From positions 9,326 through 73,325 of the forward strand of contig ML986749.1 in NCBI GenBank assembly GCA_010094045.1: a DNA stretch of 64,000 bases, given 5' to 3'. The translations under genes and the position numbers were made by a program. Position 1 is the first letter of the stretch, and the number at the start of each line of letters is the position of its first letter. The notes beneath the pieces were generated by a model that saw only the letters and a program-made list of their open reading frames with translations, had not been told where the DNA came from and ran no database searches. This DNA is from Lojkania enalia. Its lineage: Eukaryota; Ascomycota; Dothideomycetes; Pleosporales. Shown piece by piece: positions 37,176-50,836 of the stretch.

Positions 37176-38100
37176 AGGAGTAACTTAAGGTAGCTCTAGT
37201 CGCTTCTATTCCTTTTGCGGCCAGGTGAGGTATAAAATATAAGGTAGTAATAGATACCGAGCGTACCTTTAACTAGACAAATCCTCTTATCTAGGAGCTC
37301 TAAGAGCTAAGCGGTAGCTTTAGTAGTAATAAAATTTAAGCTACCCCCTAATATTATATTAGAGGTACCTAGGGCTATCTATAGATTAGAATGTTTTTAG
37401 TTATACCTCTAGTCTTCTAGACTATTACCTTAATTAAGTGCTATCCTGTATCTACTCTAATTGAAGTAGATACTACTTAGATCGCTAGTAACTCTAAATA
37501 GTAAGATAGCTTCTAAATAGTATATATAACGGAAAATACGCTACTCTAAGATAAATCTTAATACTACCAGCGTATTAGGATACTACTATAAAGTAAGATC
37601 TAATAGCTGCGCAAGGGTAAGGCCGTAAATAGACTAGATAGAAGGCTCGGGCCTAGTAAATATAGTAAGAGAGAGAATAGGCTAGAGCGAGAGGATATCT
37701 ATATAGCGTTAACAAATGTAAATAGTAGACCTAATAGTTAAATCCAGCTGCTTTAGTAGGATGTAGTAGAGAGTAACTAATTATAGTTGGATAGTTTAAT
37801 AACTACTATTAACATCAAAATCTATCTACCTTACCTATTAGGTATTATTAAGTAGAGGGACGAGCGTACCGTAATATATAATAAGAATATTCTCAGCCGT
37901 ATTAAATGGAGAAATATATTACGTAATTAATCCCTAAATAATTATATAATATATTCTAGCCCCTAGTCTACGCGCTATAAAGTAATACTTATAGAAAAGT
38001 TATACCGTTATTAAAAAAGCCTCTTATCTATTGCTGAAAAGACACCTATAGCCTTTTATCCTATTGTCCGCAGCCTTATTCTTCCTAGTTTAAATAACAT
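37176..38100. other. no gene recognised
   Basis: Frames on both strands are broken; nothing assignable. Slightly higher GC than the left half of the window. Confidence 0.35.
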
Positions 38101-40960
38101 TTTACTCTTTAAAGTGAGACGGCTAACCCAGCGTTTAGTAGTAGAAAGAATAAAGTAGGAGGTATAGAGAACCTATACTAATAAATATATCTGTATATTA
38201 TTAGTATATTAAATCTAGAAGAGGCGGCTAGTATACTAAAATAATTTTCGTGCGATAGTAAAAGTTCGCTTCTTTATATACTAGAAGAATAATAATTAGG
38301 ATTATACTGCTAATATAGGTAATTACTATAGTAATTACGTTGGTAGTAATATATATTATAAAAAATACTCTTATCCTCCAGTTTAAGGTACTTCTAGATC
38401 TTTAATATCTATAAAGTTTACGGAACGAAAGTATAACTATAAAAGCAGATCTAGTAGAGATTAGGATAAGAAGTACTAGTTTATATATCGCTACGATAAT
38501 TCTATATCTATTTCTAGTAAGCAAGTATATATTTAGTTAGCGCTGTCCCTACAATATAAAAAATACGACGCTGGTAAGTATAGTAGATAGTATAAGTATT
38601 ATATATCCTATAAGCTTCGACTAAGTACTTAAAAGGATAGGTTAGAGAAGGCGGGTAGTCTAGAATATTAGTACTACTAATAGAGACCTCTATAGATCTT
38701 ACATTTGTCTATAAGGTAAACTGGAATATTTATAAAATAGCTAGCTCTATATAGTTAAGGTAGTACTCTATAAATATAGTAAAGACAACTGATCTGATCC
38801 TAAATAAAAAGAAGCTAATCTAAATAAGACTAAAACCTAGTAGAACCTACTGCTACTACTTTATAATATAGTTAATATACTTAATAGCCTGATAGTTATA
38901 ATAGATAATTAAAGCGCTGAGCAATAGTCTAGTAAGGAAGAAAACTAGGGTAGAAATAAAGAGACTGTCAGCTATAGGAAATACGAGTAATATTCTACCT
39001 GCTAGAGGTAGAGAGAATATTAACCTAGAACCTATTTATACACCTACTAGCAGCTTTAACTATTCTATATCTAGGCTCGTAAGGTGTAGTAGCTATAGAT
39101 AGTATAATATAAACTGGGGGGATAAGACGGTATTATTAGCCGCGGTCTATATTGCGTGATAAAGCTTTTTTAAATAGAAAGACGCCTCTTATATAGCTAA
39201 TAATATCGTTACTAATATTTACTAACCGCTATAGATATGTATTAGGTAATATTTCTATAGCACCTTAAGCTAACTATTATAAATAACCCTATAGCTGTAG
39301 ATAGAGTAGAAGTATTCTCTTAGTAGTTTAAAGTACTATATAGTTTGTTATTAATATACTCGTATAAATACTCTAGTATTAGAAGCGAGGCGTATTAGCG
39401 GGTTTTAGGGGGTAGAAAACTTAGAGGCGGCTTATAGGCTATAAGAATCCTCTAGTAGGTATAGGAGCTGTATAGATAAAACGGAAGTAGCCCTAAGCTT
39501 GCTGTATTAGTAAGAGGCTTCGCTTACTACTATAAACAAGTATACTTAACAAGCGCTAAAGAAAATAACTAAAGTTCTATTTTAGGGAGTAGACGTTCTA
39601 GAGATTTAATCTATTCTATTCGTTCTATAAGACTTAATATCTTAATATATTAACTAAAGGCTGAGTAGGAATCTATATAAAAAGTAATTAATAAACCCAA
39701 TAAATAGGGTAGGCGCTATTTTAGGGAGATAAGTAATAGAGCGTTTAGATAGAAGTTAACCCTCTTATATACCTAATACTAGATACTTCTATCTACCTAG
39801 CGCAGTTTATTAGGGTTATTCAACTCTTAATTACTAGAGAAGTACTTATAAACGGGGCTTAGAGGCGCTAAAATAGGAGGAGTCCTAGATGTTAAGTAGC
39901 TATAAGCGCCTCTAACGCCTAAGACCCCTAAGCCTAGTATTAAAAGTGCTAATAATAACCCTAAACCTATAGATAGATTTATAATAGTATTATAGAATAG
40001 CTGTATAGTTTACTACTATAGAAATCTATATAAAAACCCCTGCGCGGCGTCGAGGCGTATATAATAGTAAAGAATACTAGTAGTTAAAAAAGGTAGAAGC
40101 GGCTTAAAAGCGGTATATGCTGGCTATAGATGCTACTTAAATGTTCTGAGCTAGAAGATATCTCTAGATTCTACGAGGTAGGTATAGTAGCCTCGTATAT
40201 AAGAATAGTAGATAAGGTATAGAGGAAAGAGTTGATAGATAAATACTGCTGCGAAGTCTATCGATCCAGCCGCCTATAAGCTTATTACGTTAATAGAAGG
40301 CCTATACAACTTAGTATCAGGATTTAAAAGTATTCTTAGTAAGGTATTAATAGTAGGATAGTTATATACGTGCAGCTAGGTAGGCTGCTAAGTAACTTAT
40401 ATTAAATTAAATATCTATATATTTATCTCAGCCTGCGCGAATAGAGCGTATAGATATTATACCCCCTCTTATTAGTATACTATTTAAGAGGTATAGATGT
40501 TATAAGTAGCTTTTATTACTCTCCCTCGACTAATAAAATATACCTCTAAATAGTCTAGCCCCGGTTCTAATAATACTAATAGCTCTCTCCGCTGCAGCAT
40601 GTACTAAAAGGCGGTATTACTACTATATATAAGATATTACTAAGGTAGTATTAGTAGGTCTGCGCCTATTTTCAGGCTTTTAATTGTTATATAAGGTGTC
40701 TGGTAGATCTTAATTAGATAAGAAGCTGCTAGCTTATTCGGCGATGTATAGCATTAAAGCGCCTATAGACGGTAGTACTAAGGGATATATAATAGGGTGG
40801 AGATATATAAGACTGTAAGTCTCTACTATATAGTTAACTACTAGTTACTTTAAAACTCCACCTTTAGAGCGGAGGTTTTCCTTAAGATTCCTCTAATATA
40901 ATTAAAGCTGGATTTACTACCCTCTTCTTCATCTATATCTATAACAATCTACTTATCTAG
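38100..40960 (-). pseudogene. long unrecognised coding relic, minus strand
   Basis: A minus-strand frame (or closely joined frames) runs from an acidic start near 40960 (VIDIDEEEGSKSSFNYIRG) to near 38100 with TAG/TAA but no TGA seen. Pieces: KLAASYLIKIYQTPYITIK, LLVLLEPGLDYLEVYFISRG, ALFAQAEIN, TRVFIRVYQQQTIQYFKLL, LTYPFKYLVEAYRIYN, KYLKLEDKSIFYNIYYYQRN. Over 900 codons if one gene. No family recognised. The composition (balanced Asp/Glu/Arg, hydrophobic periodicity) favours real coding, but the strand is less sure around 39.5-40.1 kb, where plus-strand frames are also readable. Confidence 0.35.
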
Positions 40961-43430
40961 TAATTATATAACCCACCTCTACATGTACCGTATTACCCTA
41001 TATATATAAGAAGTTTGTCTCTTTATACTTCCTTATATATTAACTCTTATTAAACAACAGCTTTAGTTATAAATTATACTAAAGAGGCGATCTATAAAGC
41101 GTACCGGGACTAAGCGTCTAGTATCTACCCTATATCAATATAAAGCCCTTTAGGTAGATCTACTACTCTAGCCTTCTAGCAGTAAACCTTTATATATAGA
41201 GGCCGCTGTTATAAACAATCCTAGTAATAAGGCTCTTTTAGCTGCTGCAACTTCGTTAAGGCTCTCTACTAGAGCTAATAACTAAAACCCTACTAATACT
41301 GTTTCCGGCCACGAGATAGAGCAGCCTACTCTATCGGCCGATATAGATATACCTCGGGAACCGTTAGACAAACGATAAGAATTACTAGTTAAAGAGGAAG
41401 CTAAAGAAAGCGTTATAGTAGGAGGGGAAGATATACTATTTAACAATCCTTATAACAGGATCTTAATAACATGCGAGAGTATCCCTTATAAATATTTTAT
41501 AAGAAACGCTCCTCTTTACTAATTAGGTATCCGGCTAGATATAATATATATAATCTATCTTAACGCAATTCTAAGCCTATAGTAATAGCCGCCGATCTAT
41601 ATTCCGGTATAAAGGTAGAGAGTAGAGCTAGTTAGGGAAATATAGAGAAGGTGCTAATTCTAGATAATAGCTAGTAGATCTCGAATAGTATATTAGATAA
41701 TAGGAATCTAAATTTAAGCTAATAATTCCTACTAACAATCGTATTAGATAATATAGTTATTTTTAAGGATAAAGATGTTGTTACTCTATCTATAAGCGAG
41801 ACTAGTAGAATCTTAGGTATATAGTATACTTAATAATCTAAATTATATTCTAACACGTTTTAGATAATCTAATTCTTATCGATAATAATAGTAATAATAA
41901 AGTTAAAGCTGAAGTCGAACGAAGATTAGTAGGGTCCTATTATATATCCTTATACTAGAATAAAGGTAAACGGAGCGCGGAAGATTAAATAGTTCTATAG
42001 ATAGATGCTACTATCTTTTATAATAATTCCAACGACCCCGAGCTTTTAAACAACTAGTAGAAGGCTATCTAGTAACGCTGGTTTAATATAGCATTTCTAA
42101 AGCGCCTCCAGAATATAGCGATACGTAAGAATGTTCTAATATTTAAGGAACTACTCCTTAAAGCCTCCTTAAAGGTAGCTAAAGAGAGAAAGCTTCCTAA
42201 AGGCTGTATACGAGATCTTATAAATATATAAATAGACGTAGAAAAAGGAAGCCTTATATTTATAGATAGGGCAGCCTTAGGGCTGTTTAGAAGTTAGGTA
42301 TAGATAGTAGAATTACAGCTGTATAGGTATAAGAGGTAGAGAATTTAGGTTAAAAAGTTTACTAAAGTATTAAAGCGCTTTATTACTTAAGAAAAGGTGG
42401 TTAAAGATCTTATAGAATTTCTTAAGGATTAGGAGCGCGAGAGAGAAGAGAATTGTAGAATATAACTCGGAGAGGGTAAAATAGTTAGTAACAGAAGAAG
42501 ATATAGAATTAGAAGATATAAAGTTAGATATTTAATTCAGCGCTTGATTTTTCCGTATAAGTTAACTATTAGAACTAACTTAATACAGTATTTAGAGGTA
42601 TTATAAGTTACTTAGATATATTACAAGTACTATAATAAGGAAAAAGCGCTACTATTAAAAGGTAATAACTGTGCTATATTTTAGTTTAAGATATATACTA
42701 AGCTATATAATACGCTATTTTATATTTAGGGCTTTACTACCACCTAATATATAGCTAATATATTAACGTTAATACCTGCGCTTTTAAAATTTCCTATAAA
42801 GTATGTTAACTCCTAATCTTATATTATAACTTTCGTAGAGGCGTTAACTCTAAACTCTTCCCTAGTTACTTATAGTATATAATAAATCTAAAAGTTTTAA
42901 AACCCCTTAATCCAGCCTAATTAAAAAAACTCTACTTTATAAGAAGCTGCCGGCCTAGTATAAGCGCGTCTCCTACCTTATAACTTCTAGGGAGCCTAAA
43001 AGCGGGGACTGCTTATCTACTAATAGACTATACTCAGAAGATTTTGACAAAAATATCTTAGAACTATAAAGTAGTTACGTATACTACTATACTTCTAATA
43101 CTTCTAAATATAAGTATAACCTTAACCAACGCGATTTTATAGATAAGGATTTTATATACACTGGTTCTAAGGTAGAATACTACCTAAAGATACGCGAGGG
43201 CCGGAAAAAGAAGTTTACTAACCTTTATAGTATATAAAAGTAGCATTTATTTAACTAAGACTATAGGATATATATTTTTATAATATTTTAGAGAGGTTTA
43301 AAAACGATAGGAGTTGTCTAATATATAGATAGAGTATTTCTACGGAGGAAGAGGGCCATTCTTAGTTAGATAGCAAATAAGTTCTTAGCTACGGAATATA
43401 GGAGAGAACTAGGAGCCTTAAGCTAGTAAC
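40961..43430 (+). pseudogene. long unrecognised coding relic, plus strand
   Basis: Three consecutive frames: about 41100-41690 (KPLYIEAAVINNPSNKALLA, Ser/Thr/Pro/Glu-rich linker, VKEEAKESVIVGGED), about 41881-42755 (VKAEVERRLVGSYYISLY, NIAFLKRLQNIAIRKNVLIF, KASLKVAKERKLPKGCIRDL, VVKDLIEFLKDQEREREENC, a basic stretch RRRYRIRRYKVRY) and about 43040-43430 (FDKNILEL, DFIDKDFIYTGSKVEYYLKI, RVFLRRKRAILS). Each is free of TGA. Frame changes could be introns or indels. It diverges from the minus-strand relic to its left at about 40.96 kb. The Trp-rich, basic second part is distinctive, but I cannot name the family. Confidence 0.4.
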
Positions 43431-44020
43431 ATCTTTTATCTGTTACGCTATTAACTTAATAGTAACTTAACTTAGTAAAGGAGTAACTTATAGTTATATA
43501 GAGTAGGAGAGGTGTTAAATATTATAGTATTAAACGTTATAGTACTAAATATTATAGTAGCTGAAATATATAACAGGGCAGGGGTGAATATATATATATA
43601 AGAGCCACACCCTACTAGCTTGAAAAATATAATAATTAACACGTCTATCTAACTTAGTAGAGCTAGTAAGATATTTATTATTCTAAGTTAACCTCCAATT
43701 TGCAATCGGTTTATCTAATTAGATAATATATAAAAGAAGGTCTAAGTTAGATTACTAAACGAGGGATATAAGATATAGGAAATTATAACGGGTAGATACC
43801 TGCGAAGCATTATATACGCCTCTATAGATCGAGCGTACAACTATATACGCTACGCTATTACTAAAAGTTAGAGTATAAGTTAAAACTAATATTAGTTTTA
43901 TTTATATCTTATAGCACTACGCTATTATAGGATAACTTAACCTAGACTCTTCTAGTCTAGATATACCAGGGCGCAGCTAGAAAAGGAAAATAATATAAGC
44001 CGAGCGATAGACTTAACTAG
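43431..44020. other. intergenic remnant
   Basis: Holds short repeats of gtattaaa-tattatagt type (about 43505-43560) and tatatata runs; no gene seen. Confidence 0.35.
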
Positions 44021-44024
44021 AAGA

Positions 44025-46277
44025 GAAGATAAGAAAATAATATAGCTAACTTAAAGAAAGTAAAAAAGACCTATTATACTTTTACCCTAGTACTTGGGCG
44101 ACTATTATTAATATCTTTATCTAGACCTCTTCTAGCAGCTTAGTTATATCTCGACATTTAAACTTATTTAGGTATACCTTTATAAAAGACTCTCTAAGCT
44201 CGTCTACCTTCGATTATCCTAAACTAGAACTTTTCGGATTAATAGGACTTGAGGAGCGTAGTATTTTAGTGGTTAGGATAACTAGACTTAGTTCTAGCCG
44301 GTCGATTAGTGTACACTGAGTATTTATAGGAGTAGCACCTCGGCTTAGCGTACCCCTATACTACAACCTAAGAGACTCTATACATCCCATCTCCGCCTAA
44401 GAGCGGGTATATACAAGTAAAGGCTCCCGGCTGCTAACTCTAATACTCCCTCCAGCCTATTTCTTATATTTTCTATATATATCTCTAGCTACTTCGTAGA
44501 TAGCTTTATTCGCTTTTTCTATTTTCCATCTTTAAGAGGCCTAGAGAGTACTATAAAGCTCCCACGATTTAATAATTTGTCTATTAGGAAGCTGCTATCC
44601 TATATATATATAGTATCTAATAAACCTTAGCGGTTTTTCTCTATAAGATAGAGTCTTATTATAGTTCTTATAATTTCGTTGATTTATTACTTTATATACT
44701 AGTAACTCCGGAAAAGGATTCTTATCTATTTTATATAAGACTCCCTATATTCTAGTAATATATCGCTTAGTATATACGTATATGCTACTTTCTAGTCTTT
44801 TCTCCCCTAGTCTATTATTTAGATTGGTAATGTTAAGGTGCGCTAGTAGAGAGTCCCAGTCGATATCGCTACTATCTTTAACAGGGTTGTCTACTTCTAC
44901 GAAAATGCAAGCAGCTGGGGGACCTATCTAATTAATATAGTATATCCCCCCCCAAGATTTTCTATATACTACTATTGCTAAACTCTAAAGATAATCTTCC
45001 TTAGTACTATTATATACTAGAGGGTCGTTACTATAGTCTCTATTTATAGGCCCTTTAGGTTTAACTAACTCTACATTTTATCTCTAAGGAATATTACTAC
45101 TAGTACTTAGTTCCCCAGGACTATGGCTGAAAGATAGTACACTACTTAAGCTAATATCTTACCCAGCTATAGCAGATTGTCCTACTTATTACTCCGTTGC
45201 TCCCTGTTAGACGAATAGTTCTAATCCTTTATTATTCTCTCGCTTTAAATTCACGTTGGTACCTATATAAAAATTAGTAGCTTTAAGTGCTTTAATCCTG
45301 TTTGGATTAATAGTAGGCACGTTTTCTAGGCCTAGGATAGCGTTAAGTGCAAACTTTTAAAGCTTTGCTATAGTCTTTAGAGGAGGCTGTTTTATCTTTT
45401 TAAGAGGTCTAATATCCACCCCAGGTATACCGAGAATATTTATTAGGTATTATAACTGGATTAGAAGTTAACCTTTCTCTTTATAGCTTTCTATTTCCCC
45501 AACCTAAATAAACTTTTCTAGTAGGAACTTATAGGCTGAGGACGCAAGGCCTAGTTCTATATTAATCTTCTTAATTTTAAGATTTACATCCTAAATAGAC
45601 TCTACGTATATAGTTAACCCGCTTAGGTTTACCCCTATTAATCCTAATATAGATGGAATTTCTCGAAGTATAGTAGTCTACTTAAGCAGCGGTTTAAGTA
45701 AAGAGTCTATTAGCTTAATACGGGATCCTATAATATATTTATTCGATAGTTCCTTATTATATTACTTTAAGAACGTTTCTAAAATGCTTAGAGGTATTAC
45801 TAATCTCTAGTCTATTCCTATATTACGGAATAACGCAGCTAATAATACTATTAAATTAGCTAGTTTATTTAAGGTAAATTCTAGCTTATTAGATTCGTTG
45901 AAAAGATTTTCATAAACTTAAACAATCTAAGTAAAAAGCTCCTCTAGAATAGTAAAGGTATCTCCTATACTATTAATTCCCTTAACTTTTTTATTAATAG
46001 CTTTTAATTTGCTATTATTACTTAGATATTTTACCCTGGTGTCCCACCATCTTTATATAATACTGTAGAAAGGTTTTTGGAAGGCTCGAACCTATACCGG
46101 GACCTCCTTTATAAGGAGGACTTCTACTATACTTTTAGCTCTGTCCTCTACTTATTATTATCTTATCTCAGCTGCCCGGGCCTCTTCAAATTATTTTACC
46201 TCTAATTACTTCCCTCTACGTACTTTACTATAGGCTTTTTTCTTTAACTTCCTAGAGTATAGGCTAGCGGAAGACAT
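44025..46277 (-). pseudogene. unrecognised coding relic, about 750 codons, single frame
   Basis: Minus-strand frame starts with ATG at 46277 (MSSASLYSRKLKKKAYSKV) and stays in one frame to about 44025 with TAG/TAA but no TGA. Readable parts: RAFQKPFYSIIQRWWDTRVK (conserved Trp pair kept), FTILEELF, ANLIVLLAALFRNIGID, SILGLIGVNLSGLTIYVES, PPAACIFVEVDNPVKDSSDI, KIDKNPFPELLVYKVINQRN, KIEKANKAIYEVARDIY. The basic start and helical middle suggest a soluble intracellular protein. The opposite frame contains TGA, which supports this strand. Family not recognised. Confidence 0.5.
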
Positions 46278-46489
46278 CGGGCTTTTAGTAGGTTATTTAA
46301 AGTAGAGAAAATAAATTTGAAAGTGCTTAATTATAGTTTATTAATATTCTTGTAGGTGTAAATATAAGAGAGTAATAAACGGTTTTATATTCTATTCGCA
46401 CTCTAGAATCTATATAAAAATTCTTTTAACTATTATAGATACTGAAAAAGACTTTTATATGTTTAAAATCTTAAAAAAGAAAGACGACA

Positions 46490-46530
46490 TCTAGAAAACT
46501 GAAAACTGAAAACTAAAAACCGAAAGCCAA
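46490..46530. repeat. short tandem repeat, gaaaact units
   Basis: Three gaaaact units followed by decayed ones (aaaaccgaaagccaaaaatcc). Lies between two relic genes on the minus strand, in the upstream region of the 44025-46277 frame. Confidence 0.7.
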
Positions 46531-46564
46531 AAATCCTAGGTTAGCTCTATAAGTATATAAAAAC

Positions 46565-48240
46565 TATAATACCTTAATTTAAAGCCTCTAATATAATATT
46601 TTCTATACAATCTCTTGTAATATCTCTCCTAATACTATAGCTGATCTTAGGCCCTGCGGGTTAGAATATTACTACTACTCAGTCTAGTATATATCCTACT
46701 AATACAGCTACCTCTAAGAAGATTGTAGATATTCTAGTTAATATAATAGGGCTGCTAATATTTAACCTAAACTCTGTTAGTATTGTAAATAGTACTATTC
46801 TATACTTTAACTTTCCTAAGGTAAACTATACTCTATAGACCTTAGCCAGCTACCTATGTTTCAACCGCTACTGGGCTGGTATAGATTACTAATTATTTAT
46901 ACTACTACAGGCTAGTAATAAATTTCTAGTTAATTTTAGTATTAATTCTTAAGATCCCCGGTAGTTCTATTATACTAAGGCTTTTCTAGACCCGTCCCTA
47001 GACCTATATTATTACTCTAGTATAGTATTTAGTCTTAACCTGAGTAATCTATAAGAGTTTTCTATAAACTCTAGTAGACTAATAATATACCTGTTAACAA
47101 CTCCTAACCTAGTATTTAATTTCTACCCTTATAGGAGCTCGGGACTATCGTATATTCCAGTTTAACTAAAAAATTATATAACTATGTTAACTACTCTACT
47201 AAATATAATTGTAATCGCGCCTAAGATATCTAATAAAGGAAGGGGAGTATTTAGGAAATGGTATAGTAGCTACCTTAGTAGTTTTTTCTTAGCTCTCGCA
47301 ATTTAACGTCGCTAATTCTAGCCGTCTTATCTTTACCTAGAAATGTAAAACCGAGTCGTTCCCCTAGTTATAAGTTCTTATATAGATAGTAAATTTGAAG
47401 ATAATCCAGCTTTAGTAGTAATATAACAGTATTAATTTATATAGAGACTCTTAGTTAGATAGTTAAACATAGTTTAAATCATATTACATAGCTAATAGGA
47501 ATAAGACGGAACTTGTTATATATTAGCCTAAAGGGGAGTAGCTAAAACTATCTAATTATAAGTGTAAACTATCCTACAATTTATCTATAAGTACTAAACC
47601 CAACGTTCTTTCGCACATATTCTTATCTTCTTTATAAAGAGTAGGGAGTATTGTTTTTAGCTTATAGCTAAGTAGGTGCTCCCTATTATAGAGTAGAATA
47701 AGATTCTTATCTATGTCCACGGCTTTATCTAATAATAATAAAACCTCCTTAGATAAGAGACTTTGTTATAATACTAGTATCTCGATTTTCGGAGAACGAA
47801 TAACATATTATACCTCTAGTATAGGACCTAAAGATAGATAGTCTAAAGTAGTATAGCGTATATAGAGTTTAACCTACACTTTATAGTAACCTTTAATTAG
47901 AGACGCTTCTAAGTTTAAGTTTTCGAAAAGCTTAATAAGTTTATATAGTTTATTTAGGAGAGTCTTTCTAGTAATATATTTACGTAAGTTCAGGTCGTCT
48001 TCTATATTATCCTGGATTTTCCGGGCAATATAATGGTTAGGAATAGAAAATATAATATAATCTTTTTGTAGATTATTATCGCAGAGAAGCTAAGGATAAG
48101 ATATATTTTTATAGGTCTTAAGAGGTTAGTAATATATATTTATTATATATTCGGCTTTACTTTTATAATTCTAGCATTTAGGATCTTAAAATTAGAAACC
48201 CGGAAATTATTACAGCAGGCTAGCGCTAACTTAAATAATA
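46565..48240 (-). pseudogene. unrecognised coding relic, over 550 codons, single frame
   Basis: Minus-strand frame from at least 48240 to about 46565 with no TGA. Readable: DPKCQNYKSKAEYIINIYY, NNLQKDYIIFSIPNHYIARK, NIEDDLNLRKYITRKTLLNK, LGPILEVQYVIRSPKIEIL, LLLLDKAVDIDKNLILLYNR, LYKEDKNMCERTLGLVLIDK. It lies upstream of the 44025-46277 relic on the same strand, so both could belong to one cluster. Function unknown; composition and run length favour a once real gene. Confidence 0.5.
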
Positions 48241-50027
48241 TTCTATATATTTTCCGAAAATTATTAACTATTTTCAACTTCTTTAAATCTATTTAGTAAT
48301 ATATTCTAGCTAGTTATTAATAACGTAGTATATAATTATAACTTAACCTAATAACCTTGCTAAAGTATATTTATTATTAATATAATAGTTTAAATTATAC
48401 TTCTATCTACTTTACTATTGCTTTTATATAGCCAGCCCTAGCTACCTTTTAATTAATCGCTACCGTACTTAATTAAACCTTCTACTACTATTACTACTGG
48501 GGAGACTTTAGAGTTTTAATATATTATTTTCTAGGGAGTATACCGCCTATCTTATATTTATCTAGATTATTTAATACACGTAACTCTATATATAATATAA
48601 TATTAAATTTTGCCGATTCCGCTTATTTACTAATAGTTGTAACTGTAAAACCTCGCAACTGTGTTAGGGATTAGACTACAAGTTTTTTAATTTCTTATAA
48701 TACTCTAAATAATATAGCAGTACTTTAGTAGTATATTAAGCTTTAAACGCGCATTATCCAGATTTTATTAATTATCTATAGGTAATATGCTAGACAGTAA
48801 GCTACTTCATACACTATTCTAAATATAACCGGAGGTACTAGAGACTATAAAAAGTTTTAAATAGAGTAAGTAGATTCTATAGCCTATATATATTATTAGA
48901 ATAATTTAGTCTTTATCTTAGAACCTATAGGTAGTAGTATAGACTCTAGCCTGTATCCAGTTTCTACTATATACTTTAAAGGTCTTTAGACTGTCGTAAA
49001 TCTACAACTTATAGGATATAGTTGTTCTATTACTTTCTGGTTATCTTAGAAGTTTATTCTTTAACTGTTATATAATTAAAGTACTATAATATATAATTTT
49101 CTCTACCAAATTTACTTCCTTTATTACTTATAACTTAATATACTAAGTAAAAGTAGAATCTTAGTCGAGAAATATGCGGACTCTCGTATTATATATACGA
49201 CGCTATTAGAATTATATAGACTATAATTAGGGTAGAAAATACGATAGAGCGGTGATCTATATAAATTATACGCCAATTGCAGCTCTTTAGTTAGTAGAGA
49301 AAGGTTTAAGTTACAAGCCTAAAATTAAATCCTATAAGTATATACCCTATATCTTAAAGGCACGTAACAATAATTATAAATTTACAACGTAAGACTTTAT
49401 CCTACTATCTCTCTAGCTGCCTTTATTTACTATTATTATTTCTAATTAGAATATTACTTCCGAATAGAATTTATACTCTTTTATATGTAAACGGCATCTT
49501 AATATATTCTTCTATATTAAATACAGAGAATTTGTTAGATATAAGATTGATTTAATAATAGTACTCTATATATTTAGATTTAAAATCTATTATTGTATTT
49601 TTTATTTATTACTAAATATAAAACGTTAATAGGCTTATAGTATTCTTGCTATAAGACGTCGATTGTCGTATATTTAGTTGGATTCTTAGAGTAATCAAGC
49701 GGGTAGTATACTATATAATATAAGCTATAAGTGCATGCTTTATTATATTTGTTAACCCTAGTTTTTACTATTAAGTAACACTCTGTAGTATTTAATTAAA
49801 GAGACTTACTAAATTATCTTTTTAAGCCGTTTGTTAAGCGTATTCTACTACTCCGAAGTTGGAGATCCCAGCTATTCCTATAGATGCTTTCCGCAACTGA
49901 AGAAGTCCCCGTCAACTAGTATACGTATAGTATACTATCCGTTCTTTACTAGCAATAAAATTTCTACACTCGTGCCTATAATGAGAATTTAACGGTTAGA
50001 TAGAAGGTACAACCTAGAATGATTTAA
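48241..50027. other. unassigned RIP-degraded stretch
   Basis: Frames readable in pieces on both strands, none assignable. At 49860-49900 a less mutated block (ggagatcccagctattcc) marks the approach to the repeat cluster. Confidence 0.35.
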
Positions 50028-50355
50028 CCCGCCCTTTTATACCTACTAGAAGGTACTACCTTAATGTCTATCTAGCGGTAAAGGAGACTACCTCGCTCCT
50101 ATAATATCTAAGATCGACTAGCTTAGTGTTTATCCTCTATTTAGTATATAAATATAGCGTGTGCTATAGGTTATTAGGTGCTTACTCTTGTCCCGCCTAT
50201 TTATACCTACCAGGAAGTACTACCTCAGTATCCGTCTAGCGGTAAAGGAGACTATTTTACCCCTGTAATGGCTAAGATTGACTAGCTTAGTATTTACCTT
50301 CTATTTAGTATATAACTATAGTATATATTACAGCTTATTAAGTGCTTACTCTATT
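50028..50355. repeat. two tandem direct repeats of about 164 bp
   Basis: Units 50028-50191 and 50192-50355. Shared landmarks: cccgcc, tttatacctac, gaagtactacct, tctagcggtaaaggagact, gactagcttagt, tatttagtatataa, gcttactct. They differ mostly by C/T and G/A. Confidence 0.85.
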
Positions 50356-50389
50356 AGCTAGTAGACTATCCCCTGTAAGTAACAGGATG

Positions 50390-50545
50390 AGAGTAGAGTA
50401 TCTAATAAGCTGTAGCATAGGCTATATTCATGTACTAAGTAGAGGGTAAATATTAAACCTGTTAATTTTAGCTGTTATAGGGGTAAGGCAATCTTCTTTA
50501 CCGCTAGATAGATATTGAGGCAGTACCTCTCGGATACTATAAGCT
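50390..50545. repeat. inverted third copy of the 164-bp repeat
   Basis: Reverse complement of the units at 50028-50355 (tttaccgctagatagat pairs with atctatctagcggtaaa). Together with the second unit it forms an inverted pair with about 155-bp arms and a spacer of about 35 bp containing ctgtaagtaacagg. Confidence 0.82.
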
Positions 50546-50836
50546 AGGGCTGTTAAGGCCCCTACTTTAGATGCTATAGGCACTCTATAAATAATTATAA
50601 TAAATAGATTACATCTATATAGAACGTTTAAAGCTTTCTTACTAATCTACCTAGATATACTAAAGATACTAGTCTTCTTCTACATCAATCTAGTCTACAA
50701 GTAGATATTATACTAGAGATACTCTATATAGACAGTACTATAGACGAGTAGGAGGGAGTAAATTATATTGTAGAGTTCTAGTAGAAGACGAAAGAAGCTA
50801 CTCGATTAGCGTCTACCCTAGGATAAGATTTTAAAC
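50546..50836. other. no gene recognised
   Basis: Follows the repeat cluster. Frames are not clearly coding; a TGA-free plus frame leads toward 50837 but has no recognisable content. Confidence 0.35.

Noticed and set aside
38100..43430. Assigning these frames to a helicase, NLR, patatin or DUF3723 cargo gene
   Set aside because: I looked for P-loop, DEAD/DEAH and other hallmark motifs and found none; naming a family would be guessing.
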